The notes beneath the pieces were generated by a model. The model saw nothing but the letters and a program-made list of their open reading frames with translations. It did not search any database and was not told where the DNA came from. The translations under genes and the position numbers were made by a program. From NCBI GenBank assembly GCA_018398765.1, contig JAHBMJ010005199.1, positions 31,834-72,123 on the forward strand: a DNA stretch of 40,290 bases. Direction: 5' to 3'. Below are positions 10,777 to 20,563 of the stretch, one piece after another. The DNA is from Chromera velia. Lineage: Eukaryota; Sar; Chromeraceae. Numbering within the stretch: position 1 is the stretch's first letter; each line of letters starts with the position of its first letter.

Positions 10777-10872
10777 GGCTGCCATACAAATTTTATGAGT
10801 TTTATACCGTTTTTCTTAATGTTGAAAACCGTTAAAAAATGGCTTAAAACTCACAAAATTTGTATGGCAGCC
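10777..10872. repeat. 96-base hairpin with 28-base inverted arms (MITE-like)
   Basis: Arms 10777-10804 and 10845-10872 (GGCTGCCATACAAATTTT...) are reverse complements at 27 of 28 positions, around a 40-base AT-rich loop. The 12-base word CATTTCTAGAAA flanks it on both sides (10751-10762 and 10875-10886). This looks like a small foldback or MITE insertion, or a structured part of the inverted-repeat element. Confidence 0.8.
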
Positions 10873-10887
10873 CACATTTCTAGAAAT

Positions 10888-11170
10888 GATATAAAAAATA
10901 TGTTTCATAGTTCTTTTTCTATCGTTTCAACATCTTCTTACACAAAGTTTCAGCAGCAAATTCAGCTTCTAACTCCTTACAAATTATGAAAACGAGTTTT
11001 TTGCGGAAATGCGCCGCTTTAAGGGGGCAAAAAGTACCCCACTCGCCCCCGGCATGCGGAAAAAAAGTAAAGGGTTTTGGGGGATCTTTTTTTTTTTTTT
11101 CCCTCTAGCCGGCGCCTAGCTATACTAGATGACTCTTTGAAGTTCAGATATGAATTATTAGTACTTAATT
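10888..11170 (-). repeat. Right arm of the long inverted repeat
   Basis: Reverse complement of 4260-4667, with shared landmarks including AACGAGTTTTTTGCGGAAA, GGGGGCAAAAAGTACCCCAC, CTCTAGCCGGCGCC and AATTATTAGTAC. It lacks the CAACA-word insert present in the left arm. Confidence 0.85.
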
Positions 11171-12268
11171 GTATTGATCGAATTGAATTGAATTGAGACC
11201 ATGCAGTAGGGAATATACATGCAAGCTAGCATGCAAGCTATGATGCTAGCTATGATGCAGCTGAGCAGCGTAGCTCTCAAGTATGCATAATCCAATTATA
11301 TAGACTCATATTCAATTTTTCCGAATATTTTAGCTAATATTCTAGAAAATATAATGTTTTTAAGTGAATAAAATACTATTCTAGCTAATATTCTAGAGAA
11401 TATGATGTTTTTAAGTTAGTTACTGTTAGTAAAATACTAAGTAAAATAGGTTTCACCTAGTTTCGCCTAGTACTAGGCTAGCAGTTTGATTATATATAAA
11501 CTTGTAATATAAAGTCTAGTATAAAGTGGGAATGAACGTCAAAGAATCTCAGTAAACGGTTAAATAAAGCTCACTTCGCCCTTTTTACGAAGTTCTTGAA
11601 CTGTTCTTCTAGCTGTTCTTCAACATTGCGCGGCGCTAGATTAATTGCGCGACGTACTGTCTCCGCGACACTGTCCATGACAAAATCACTGATCGACAAC
11701 GTTGGTGACAACAAAACTAGACTGTGTTAATTCATTTGTTTTGGTACTTATGGATTGTTACACCACTTCTGACGATCCTGCAGCTAGACCTGCAGAGCTC
11801 CGCCATGCTGTAAGACTTTTTCAGTGGATGCAGAGATGACTTCACGATTGCATATGAAAGAAAACCCCAGTTGATGCACGCTTCCTCCATCTCCCACAGG
11901 ACCTCGCGGAGGGCCGAGCTAGAAAGATGAACGAAGCCACATTGACGGATGGATCATGGATGGATGGATGCCCTCAAGTGCATGCACTGCAGGAGAACGT
12001 GGAATGAACCAGGAACGCTCAGACGCAGCAGGTGCATGCAGACACACACAAACACGTACATAACACACATCATCAGACAGGCAGTGTCCGACTGCTCAGT
12101 CGATCTGCCTGCCCCATGCATGCATCATTCATTCACGATTTTTGTTTGTGTCTCCCTGACTACCTCCCCTTGATCCCTTTTGCATCAGCAGAAGACCACG
12201 ACACACACCATGCACATCAAGAAAGACTACGGCTTGCATCAAATCAGTCGCGTGGTTTTCACAGCCTT
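11171..12268. other. Gene-poor intergenic region with small direct repeats
   Basis: AT-rich to about 11560. A 35-base direct repeat occurs at 11331-11365 and 11382-11416 (TAGCTAATATTCTAGA..., two differences, 51-base period). AGCTATGATGC repeats lie at about 11236-11260. A 35-codon reading frame at 11571-11678 is listed separately. From 11930 there are GGATGGAT and GCATGCAT words and the 3' flank of the minus-strand gene ending at 12269. Confidence 0.5.
11571..11678 (-). CDS. Possible 35-aa small ORF or element remnant
   Basis: Minus-strand ATG at 11678, ending in TGA at 11571-11573. The peptide starts MDSVAETVRR and is an amphipathic, charged helix throughout (NVEEQLEEQFKNFVKRAK). The frame stays open for 18 codons upstream of the Met. 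It could be a small gene, a last exon, or a piece of a decayed element. Nothing homologous is recognised. Confidence 0.2.
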   Translation of the reverse strand: MDSVAETVRRAINLAPRNVEEQLEEQFKNFVKRAK

Positions 12269-13570
12269 TTAGACCTGAGGTGCAACCTCCTCAGGCATGA
12301 CTTCCTCAGGCATCACTTTCTCAACCTCTGCCATGACGACCTCCTCAGGCTCAGCTGCCATCACAGCCTCAACGTAGTCAGTCTCCTCGGGCTCTGCCAT
12401 GACAGGGGCAGCGAAGTCGTCAGTCATGCCAAAAGTCATCTCCATGGGCTCCTCCTCCTCGGTTTCCTCAACGACAGCATCGCTCTCCTCTGTGGCTTCA
12501 TCGGCAGTTTCTGCCTCCTCGGTCTCGGCCTGCTGCTCTGCCTCTTCCTTCATCAAATAGGTATCCAGGTCGACAACCATGTCAGCCTCACCAGGAGCGA
12601 ACTCGAACTCATAAGTGATGGATCCATCCTCTCTGACTCTGGGGAGCTTCTCTGTCTTCTCCTCCTCCCCCTGTGCAACACCTTCCTCTGTAACCTCCTG
12701 TGCGACCTCTTCTCCCTCAGCAACGGCCTCTTCAGTCTCAGAGGGCACAACAGCAGGCACTTCCTCCTCCTCAGTCTTAACCACGGCGGCCTCAACGGCA
12801 GGCTCGGACGCCTCCTCCTGAGCATCCACAAGCACTTCCTCTGTCTCCTCTCCCTTTCCTTCCTCAGTCACCTGATTGGCAACGATGTTTTCACCAATCT
12901 CGACAGGGATCACATGGTGTCCGACGAGCTGAAAGGTTCTACGGGGGGGGATAACCAGAGGCTCCACGTAAGGCTCTCCCAGGAACTTGGCCATCATGTA
13001 GGCATCCATGTCATGTACAACGTTGCCTACAGAGTCCAGTGTGGAGCTGCAGCCCTGTTGGTAGGTGAGATCGCTGTAGTTGTTGCACTGCAGGGATGAC
13101 AAGAGAACAACAGCCAAGCAACACTGTCAGTTTCTGCAACACGTTGCAACAGAACTAGATGCGCCATGTCAGAGTCACCGCCATGGAGCAAGACACCTCT
13201 CGTGGCACGGGTGTGAGTGGATTTTCAAAGATTCAAACATCGGAATGTTTTACACGATCAATTTGAGGACTAAAGGGCCTGGAAAGCAGTAAGTCTAGGG
13301 ATCCTGCAGTCGAATTCTGTTGCGCAACAGTAAACTGACCTGATAGCAGCACACAGTCAGGGCGTGCTCAAAGGTAGGATAGAGCTCCTGATCAGCCTTC
13401 ACCTGCAAACAAACGAAAGGGTCTCTTTCATCATTTCACATGGCACGAAGCTGGACGGAACGTGGTCGATCACTGAGACTCACCCATTCAACGCAGTCCT
13501 CGCAAGGAGTCTCTGTGTAGGCGCGAGCGCCTCCAACAAGAGCCAAGGACAACAGGGCGGCAAACTTCAT
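12269..13570 (-). CDS. Secreted Cys-containing, Glu-rich acidic protein, 3 exons, 322 aa
   Basis: Exons on the minus strand: 13570-13484, 13402-13340 and 13087-12269. Both introns have GT...AG ends (GTGAGT and GTCAGT donors; TGCAG acceptors) and join in phase 0. Exon 1 is a signal peptide (MKFAALLSLALVGGARA) plus a TPCEDCVEW motif. Exons 2-3 add CCYQ, CNNY and QQGC cysteines, giving a small N-terminal domain with about six cysteines. From residue about 120 on, the protein is dominated by Glu/Val/Ala low complexity with TEE, EEV and PEE repeats, probably disordered and strongly anionic. It ends in short near-repeats of VMPEE. The role could be cell surface, matrix or ion binding; no enzyme motif is seen. 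Stop TAA. Confidence 0.8.
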
Positions 13571-14133
13571 TTTCACCGAAGGAGCTTGGTAGACGGTATA
13601 CAGAGGGCTGTGTAGACGGTTGGCTTGCAGTTGGAAGTTTAGAATTCTTAGTGATGACAGTCGCTTGGACGTTCAAGTGCTTGAACTTTATAGATGAACC
13701 GACAGTGACTGACTTTTATTGTCATCGCATGCGTGCATGCCAGCCGAATTTTGTTGCATGCAGGTCGGCCGCGATTTTCAATTCATGCCGGGGCCGTCCC
13801 CGGTTCTATGTTTTCTGCAGTGGCCTCGGCCGAATTCACAAAGAGCGGGCCCGGCTGGGCCCCACAATTCATGTGTGCATGTCCCCGCCGTCTCTTGTCC
13901 ATCTATCCTCTCCCCCATCCTTCCAGAGAGGAGGTCACTCATCTGAAATTCTCAACATCGACTTTCAAGCTAGCGTGGCTCCCCAACCTAGATCATCTGT
14001 CTAGTGGCAGATTGGTGTTGCTCCAGGTCGTCTTTGGGTCTGTGCAGTGCTGTGGTGTGAAACCGAAAGTCTGAGAGACAGTTGAATTGCACCGAGGTTC
14101 GCGTCCCTCTGTCCTCTTTCTTCAATCAGAAAG
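13571..14133. promoter_or_regulatory. Divergent promoter region between the acidic-protein and J-like genes
   Basis: On the minus strand CTATAAAG (13686-13693) is a good TATA box about 117 bases upstream of the minus-gene ATG. GCATGCGTGCATGC lies at 13727-13740. A GC-rich stretch with GGCCG/CGGCC words (13765-13865) follows toward the plus-strand gene. No gene is supported inside. Confidence 0.5.
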
Positions 14134-15720
14134 ATGATGGACCAGCTGCTCCTCCACACTGCCATCGGGGCAGTGGCAATTCGGTGTGCCCTAAACTACG
14201 TGAAGAAACCTCTGTATGGTGGGTGGGCGCATACTCCTTGCGATTTGTGATCACGCGTCCCTCTCGTAGCTCCCTCACGCTGTGTGTTTCTCGACCTCCT
14301 TGCCTGCAGCATACTCCCTGTGCGCCGCAATTGTGAGTGTCCTGGTCTACTTTGAGGTCAGTCGCCGCGTCCTCTTTGGGTTTTGCGTCTTGCGAATCTG
14401 TCGCTTCATTCCGTCTCCTCTTACGACCTTGAGACATCCACTCACTCAGTCACACCAACCAACGCCATGTCTCCGCACCGTGGCGACGTCTGTGCAGGTT
14501 CAACGAACGCAATTGAACTTCTATGACGTTCTCGGGGTGAAGATTGGGAGCGACAGACAGGTGATCAGGACGGCCTTCAAAGCTTACTCAGAAGCCTACA
14601 ACCCGGTCCGTTTGCATGTGCAATTTCTATGTATATTCGATATGTACTGGGGTGGGCATAGGATTCGGATGAATTTATGAGTTCATCTGCAGTCTACTAC
14701 CCTGTCGTGACTAGCACCAATCTATACTTGCAGCTGAGGCCTGAGTGTGTTTTTCAGGTTCCTCACGAGGCTGCCTTTTCAGCACGTTGCTGTCTTCTTT
14801 GTGTATTCGAACGTCTCCTTTGCATCCCTGCCTGCCGCAATCCCACTCTGAATATTGATTTGATGAATCCTGGATGGTGGGTGCAGCAATCCCACTCTGA
14901 ATATTGATTTGATGAATCCTGGATGGTGGGTGCAGCAATCCCACTCTGAATATTGATTTGATGAATCCTGGATGGTGGGTGCAGCAAAAGAATCCTGAAG
15001 CGACCCCGGAAGAGGTCGAGTACTTTGCTACCGTGAAGAAGGTGAGTGGGTGGGGGAGCGTCGACGCTTCCTTTTTGCAATACAGTTCCATTTCAATTCC
15101 AGTGACGGGTGTTCACTTCTCTGCTGAGTGCCTGACTGCACATTTGCGAACTGCGTGTGTTCTCTCCCGAGCATGCGGTCGCTGATGTGCCCGTCCGTGT
15201 GCAGTTGCATTATCGCAATCTTCGTTGTCGTATATGTGCGTTGACTGTTTTTTCTCGTTATACTCTTTCATTTCTTCATACATGCATGCCTTTTCACTTT
15301 CTACAGCATCTCTCTGCAGTTCTCCTCTTGACAAAACACATATCCCTTCTCCTCTCCCTAGCACCTCTTTTGATTATTTTCCTTCCTCTCTCTTTCCCCC
15401 CCCCGCTCTCATTTCCTCGCTCGTTGTCTCCCGATTGCCCGGTATCCCCCCCGAACTAGTGAAGGCGAGGAAGGGATAGCCCGAACACGCAACCTCGAAA
15501 AAATATGCGTTCATGGGGTGCAGGGATACGACACGCTGATGAGCGAAACAAAGAGAAGCAACTACCACCGATTCGGCGACTACAACGACGGTACGCAAGT
15601 GACCGGCGAATTGAATTGATTTCATTCATTGACTTGCTTCGCCCTTAATTCTGTCGCACCTACTTACTGTTCATCACTATCCGAAAAGCATTATCCCCCC
15701 ACCACCCCCAAACCTGTCTC

Positions 15721-15763
<43 letters not shown>

Positions 15764-15781
15764 GTTGTCTCTCTGTGTGTT

Positions 15782-15812
<31 letters not shown>

Positions 15813-17350
15813 TTTAACACACCTTCCTCTCTTCCCGGCAGACATCCATCCATCCGTGTGTGTGCACCCACGATGGGAGGATCCATAGACATATGCGTGA
15901 ATGCATGCATGTATGTCTCTCCTCGGTGATGCATGCAATGCAGGAGAGGTGGACACGGAGAGCGGCATGATGATCATGCTGCTGGCCATCGTCACCTACG
16001 TGCTCCTTTTTGTTGTCGCATTTCTCTTCACTTACCCAAAGCAGTACCACATGGCAAGACAGGTTGGTTTGTGCCTTTTTCCTCACCTGCACTCAGTCAG
16101 TAGAGGTAGAAGGAAGGGGTGCATCATGCCATCTCAGAAGGAAGGCAGAAGGGATCAAGGAGAAGGAGGGAGGGAAGTCGAAAAAGTCTGCATTGAATTC
16201 AAGCAATCATTCTGTCGGTCTGTTCGCTTGGCAGCAGAAAGTTAGCGGGCTTTACAGAATAGGAAGGAAAAAGGGAAACAATTTCCGTTGTCGACGCTGC
16301 TTTCACCTAAAGTTCTTTCTCTGCCTTCCCCCGCCCGCTCCGTTCAGGCCGTTTCCTTCCGGTGTCTCTTGTCTCTCTTTTTCACACACAGATGATCTAT
16401 CGGTGTGTGTGAATTTATCTTTTGCCACGTGTGTGTACAAACAGACTTTAGTGCTCTATCTGGCGAGTGCGTTCTGCTTCGAGCTGAACTCCCGTTTCGT
16501 GGACATCAACATGAAGGAGGAGACCACCCCGGTGTGGAAGGACTACCTGCCCTTCGAGAGACTTCAGGTGTGTGCGTGAGGACATGGAAGGAAGGAAGGC
16601 TAGAAGATGCTCTTGGATGGATGGGGGGGTGGGGAGTCGCCACATGTAAAGATGTGAACAGAAACAGATAGATGTCTTCTGGCCAGGAAGAGAGGAGAAC
16701 ACCAAATTCTTGTAGGAAGCAGACTCCTAGGTGAATTGAATCTTTTCAAGGTTCTGTGTTGTCCTGTTACGTCTCGGTTATTGCACGACTTGCTGCAGTT
16801 GGTCCGCCAGCTGTTTCCCACGGCGCTCTGTCTGGCGATGATGGCTGCGGCGTTTTGGTTCGACGACGCGGAGGCGACCCAGCAGACCCTCACGAGAGCA
16901 ATCTTGACGACCAACGGGACAATTGTCGCCAAGATCACCGACGTCCTCACGCATGTGTCGTGTGGTCCGTTGGTCGGATGGATGGGTGGATGGATGGATG
17001 GATTTTCTTTTTCTTTTTGTCGTTACGCCGTATTTCGTTTGAAGTGATGAAATGACGCCAGACGGGCAATTTTCCGTGGGAATGTTGGCTGTCTTCTTGT
17101 AAAGGCTTTGGGGCGCGGTTCACAAGCGCGCAGAGAAAATGATGGGCATTGTATTGGTCGTAACCGGCAGAAGATCGAGAGTTTCGTTTCTTCTCCATGG
17201 ATATAAGGCTGTTGCCCTACTGCGTGTTGGCGTTCCTTCCTGCATTGGGCTGGGAGGAAGAGGGAGAGGCCTGCCCGCAGGTGCACATCATGACGAGACT
17301 AGGAGGGGATAGAAGACAGGCAGGCAGAAGAAAAGAAGAGATTCAGAGTC

Positions 17351-17385
<35 letters not shown>

Positions 17386-18602
17386 ACGAACGAACGAACG
17401 AACGAACGAAAGAAAAGAAAGAAAGAAAGAAAGAAGATCCGATCCATGCGTGAATGATGTCTGTCTCGCTTCGCTTCTTCATGCATGATTCTCTCCCTGC
17501 TGAATTCGTAGGATCTTACCGACCTGTGAAGCCATATGAACTTGGCGGCATTTGCCTTCTTTCTTTCTTTCTGTGATGCGATATGATCTGATCTGATGTT
17601 TTCCTCATTCGTTCGTTCGTTCGTTCGTGTCCATGCTCTTGTTACCTCCCCTCACTCACTCCTCACTTCTTCGTTTACCTCTCGATCTCTCCTCAGGTTC
17701 ATTCTCGGGAGGCTCCGGTCACTCGACGGCATCGAGAAAGGCAGCGGCAGAGAAAGCAAGTGGACTTACAGCAGCAAGCAAAGCTGTTGCAAAAGAAAAA
17801 ATCCAGCTCGGAAAGAAGGGTCAGCCCCTCTTTCCGAAACTCTCTCTCTGCTTTGCCCCGCTCTGTCCTCCTTTGTCCCTCTCTTGCCTCTGTTTTTTTT
17901 TGTTTCTTTCTCACCTTTTGTTTTCGTTCCAGCCTTTTCTGTTATTTACCCCTCTGGACGGAAATTGTTTGCAGAAGGAGACGCAACGTCATCGAGCGAC
18001 AAGCAGAAGAATAAGAGCGACGAGGAGGTCGCGTGGGAGGTGTGTAGGCTCTTTCTTTCTTTGTCTGGTTCTTCGTTCGTTCATTGACATACATACATAC
18101 ATACATACATACACTCTTCTCTATCATCCTCTATCGCGTCTGCTTGTTCCCCCTTTTTTTTGCTTCCTCCCGCCTGCCTGCATGCGTGCACGAGCTTTCC
18201 GTGTGCCTTCAAAACAGCAAAAGGCGAGCGCCATCTCTCGGTCTGTGTACGTTGCGCGTGTCCTCTTCAATTTTGAGCTCTTTTGAATGGTTTGCATCAT
18301 GACGTTCTCCAGTGGTGTCGATAGTGCATGCATGAATGAATGACTGACTGAGTGGCTGTGTGTGTGGCCTCTGTGTTCTGCAGGAGTTCATGGGAGGAAT
18401 GCAGCTACACCAAAGGCAAATCTTTGGCGAGTTGATGAAGGTGCAGGGAACAGCAGCACAGCAGCAGGGGGCGCAGGGAGCAAAGGGAAAGGGGGGGTTT
18501 GGGATGTCGGCTTTCCAATGGATTCTGCTGTTCTACTTGGGGTACTCTTTTGTTCCGGGGCTCTTCAAGGAGGTCATGGGGTTTTTGAGTTCGGCTGAGT
18601 AG
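14134..18602 (+). CDS. Multi-pass membrane protein with degenerate J domain, 11 exons, 392 aa
   Basis: Exons: 14134-14218, 14310-14356, 14498-14605, 14985-15041, 15524-15590, 15944-16062, 16445-16567, 16799-16964, 17697-17819, 17975-18039, 18384-18602. All introns are GT...AG and every phase joins. Exons 1-2 encode an N-terminal membrane segment (AYSLCAAIVSVLVYF). Exons 3-5 encode a J-like domain: FYDVLGV, an AFKAYSEAY helix, then NPQKNP where HPDKNP is expected, FATVKKGYDTLM and RSNYHRFG. The HPD that stimulates Hsp70 is therefore NPQ. Exons 6-8 carry further hydrophobic helices. Exons 9-11 are Lys/Gln-rich with a final hydrophobic segment (WILLFYLGYSFVPGLF). It may sit in the ER membrane; the family is not identified. 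Donor GTCCGT is used twice. Stop TAG. Exon 8's donor is the least certain. Confidence 0.8.
14837..14983. repeat. Three identical 49-base tandem repeats ending at a splice acceptor
   Basis: Units 14837-14885, 14886-14934 and 14935-14983 are identical. Each ends GGTGGGTGCA and is followed by G, giving three TGCAG acceptors spaced 49 bases apart. The last one is the exon 4 acceptor. The repeat lies in intron 3 of the J-like gene. Confidence 0.95.
15722..15813. repeat. (CT)n tract in intron 5 of the J-like gene
   Basis: Two long CT runs separated by a short TGTTGTCTCTCTGTGTG segment. Confidence 0.9.
16974..17002. repeat. (GGAT)n tract in intron 8
   Basis: Repeats of GGAT/GGGT just downstream of the exon 8 donor. 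Confidence 0.85.
17350..17436. repeat. (GAAA)n/(GAAC)n microsatellite in intron 8
   Basis: GAAA repeats, then about seven GAAC repeats, then GAAA again. A complementary-type (TTCG)n run lies at 17609-17628 in the same intron, so the intron RNA could form a hairpin. Confidence 0.9.
18086..18112. repeat. (CATA)n microsatellite in intron 10
   Basis: Seven tandem CATA units. Confidence 0.9.
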
Positions 18603-19172
18603 ATCCATCGATAGCTTTGTGCCTAATTTTAATTGCATGAATGGTGGACACCGCAATTCATGTCTTCTCCGATGTATGTGTATTAAAAGAGACCACTGTA
18701 GAGAAATTCAATGACTCAAGCTTTTATTGTTCCATGCTGCGTGGTGCGCTGTGCTGTTGATCGGGACCTCGGTTGTTTGTAATGCGTGGTTGCCTTTTCA
18801 CCAAGAAAAACGAAAGGAGATTGCCAGCGAGACTCCGTCAAGGTTCTTTTTTCTTCCGCCGAACAATCTGCAGCAAGCCACGTCGAGGACGGCATGTAGT
18901 AGCTCGAATTTGTACATGACAGATCGTTAATGTTTGCTGTGAACGATTTTTTGAATGAACGTGTTCAAAACCTTCATAAATGCATTTATAATTCTATAGG
19001 TCTTTTTCATTTTTTTTGAAATTGGCTTTTTAAATACCAACTTAAGTATTCAAGGTTACATATTTGCTATTTTTTTGTTACTTTTACTCTAGCTTTTACT
19101 ATATATTCTAGCTTTTACTATCATAGTATCACGCAGATAAAAAATCATCATCTCACCACATAATACATAGTT
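18603..19172. other. Intergenic, 3' flank of J-like gene then AT-rich DNA
   Basis: Holds the 3' flank of the J-like gene (TATTAAAAG at 18680), a presequence-like open frame at 18727-18930 (listed separately), then AT-rich DNA up to the copia element. Repeated TCTAGCTTTTACTAT words lie at about 19090-19120. Confidence 0.5.
18727..18930 (+). pseudogene. Presequence-like open frame without ATG, possible orphan exon
   Basis: An open frame whose first 20 codons form a strong hydrophobic signal-like stretch (AVLLIGTSVVCNAW). After it comes a Ser/Thr/Arg-rich, acid-poor tail ending SSSNLYMTDR. That layout resembles a bipartite plastid presequence (signal plus transit peptide) of algae with complex plastids. 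No in-frame ATG exists before a stop at 18712. A possible donor, GTTAATG, occurs at about 18926. It could be an exon of a gene cut by the copia insertion that begins 240 bases downstream, or chance. Confidence 0.2.
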
Positions 19173-19443
19173 TGTGAAGTTGAGCAGGCATGCAGGTAAC
19201 CGGGGGACGCGCGCCGGGACCGACGTGTCATAGGCGGGCCCGGGACGTGCGGCTTAGTCGGATCCATGTTGCACGGTTAAATCGATTGCATCCGATTGAT
19301 CGTTTAAGATTGACAGATCTTGATACAGAAGTCGGAATCAGCATATCATTCCGACTTCCTTGACTGACAGACTTTCCTATGAAGTAGATGTCCCTTCCCT
19401 GATCGTAGCCTAAGCCTCCTATATTCTATATTTGCTGCCCCCA
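19173..19443 (+). repeat. Left (5') LTR of the copia element
   Basis: Starts TGTGAAGTTGAGCAGG and ends TGCCCCCA. It contains a perfect 11-base inverted repeat (19328-19338 and 19348-19358) and a long stretch shared with the right LTR from GACTTCCTTGACTGACAG to CCTCCTATATTCTA. The exact 3' end is uncertain. Confidence 0.88.
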
Positions 19444-19492
19444 GGTACGCACGGTCCGTCAGATTTCTTTTTCTCTTCTGTCAATTGCAGGA

Positions 19493-20563
19493 ATGTCTTC
19501 TCCTTCGCCTTCTGCGTTGTCTGGTCTTGGTCGCTTCGACCATACTCCAGAGGAGCCGAAGTATGTTATTTCTAAGGTTGAGTGGGTGACTGCTATCCAG
19601 AACAAGGCTGAAATGAAGACATGGGCCATTGCCTTTGGCCGGAACGCCAAACTCCACCTGTCGGAGAAGGCGATTCCAGATAAGGAAACGAGGATTGCGG
19701 CTTGGTCTGCGGCTCTCCACACAGGAGCCTCGCAGAGAAAGTTCCACAAGATGACCCACGCCTTGGATAAGCTAGAACACAAGGGCTTCGAAGGACCAGA
19801 ACTCTTTGAAAAAAAAAAGAGTGAGTATGAAAAAGAGCAGGCGATTGAGACGTAGGAGAAGAAGGAAAAGTTTTGCACCCTTGAGAGACGCGAAGATGAG
19901 GAGTTGATCGATGCTTCTGACTCAGTCTGGATGGATGGGTAGATCTTCTTCTGCGAGAAGGCTGGCTACGTGCCCCCCGAACCCGAGAAGAAGGAGGTCT
20001 TTGAGAACCTCATGACCGACGACGAGTTCGAAGGAGTCATCACCGTCACTGCCCTCACCCAGATTGTGATTTCTGCAATTGAGCAGAAGGCGGCAGAGAC
20101 GGAGGGCAGACCCGTCTCCCCCAAGGATGAGGATTCCAAGTTCGACTACGATAACCTCTCCTACGCTCTTCTGCGAAAGATCGCCCACAAGGTTGAGTTG
20201 ATGCAGAAGCTCCGTGCCATCAGACGGAGGAAGGTGAGAGGCAGGGGGAGAGGGAGACAGCCTCATGAGGACAGGGAGGTCGCCAACTCTACTCAGGACC
20301 GCAAGCCCCAGCAGCCCCGCAGCAGAAGCCAGTCCAGACAGCCTGAGTCCCGCAGCGAGTCCAGCAGCGGGAAGGCCCCCAGGTGTAAGGACTGCAAATA
20401 CACTCTCCCGCACAGAGGCGAGGACAACAAGTGCCCCGCTGTCGGTGCCACGTCGTACAAGGAGTGTGGAGAGAAGGATTACTTCGCTTCCGTCTGCCCT
20501 GATAAGGAGAAAGATGGGAAGAAGGGGGGTAAGGGGGGCAAAGGGCAGAAGAAGGGTTTCTGA
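19493..20563 (+). pseudogene. Copia gag, with two in-frame TAG codons
   Basis: Capsid/nucleocapsid protein that would package element RNA. One frame runs from ATG 19493 to TGA 20561, interrupted only by TAG at 19853 and 19940. The C-terminus is Arg/Ser/Gln-rich and then holds a zinc knuckle with the exact C-x2-C-x4-H-x4-C spacing. Its first Cys and its His are both Tyr (TAC at 20456 and TAC at 20480), while Cys remain at 20465 and 20495. TGC to TAC and CAC to TAC would each be a CpA-to-TpA transition on one strand. A Lys/Gly-rich tail follows. Upstream, CAG|GTACGC (19445) and TTGCAG|GA (19490) look like splice sites for a 46-base leader intron; this is uncertain. Confidence 0.85.

Larger units (their letters stand above)
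4260..11170 (+). mobile_element. LINE retrotransposon bracketed by long inverted repeats
   Basis: Inverted repeats (about 4260-4667 and 10888-11170) enclose a non-LTR retrotransposon of about 6 kb. Its protein reads in order: coiled-coil ORF1, chromodomain, APE-type endonuclease, reverse transcriptase, C-terminal Cys/His knuckle. The coding part (4809-10627) has two frameshifts and several in-frame stops, so this copy looks dead. A LINE is not expected to have terminal inverted repeats. Either it inserted into a foldback or TIR DNA transposon, two MITEs landed on either side in opposite orientation, or the repeats belong to the element. I see no clean target-site duplication outside the arms. 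Confidence 0.85.

Noticed and set aside
12032-13099. A 355-codon plus-strand open frame opposite the acidic-protein gene
   Set aside because: It mirrors the Glu-rich exon on the other strand (Leu/His-rich shadow). The minus strand has a signal peptide and phase-matched introns.
14837-14983. CRISPR-like array
   Set aside because: The three units are contiguous with no spacers and lie inside a spliceosomal intron.
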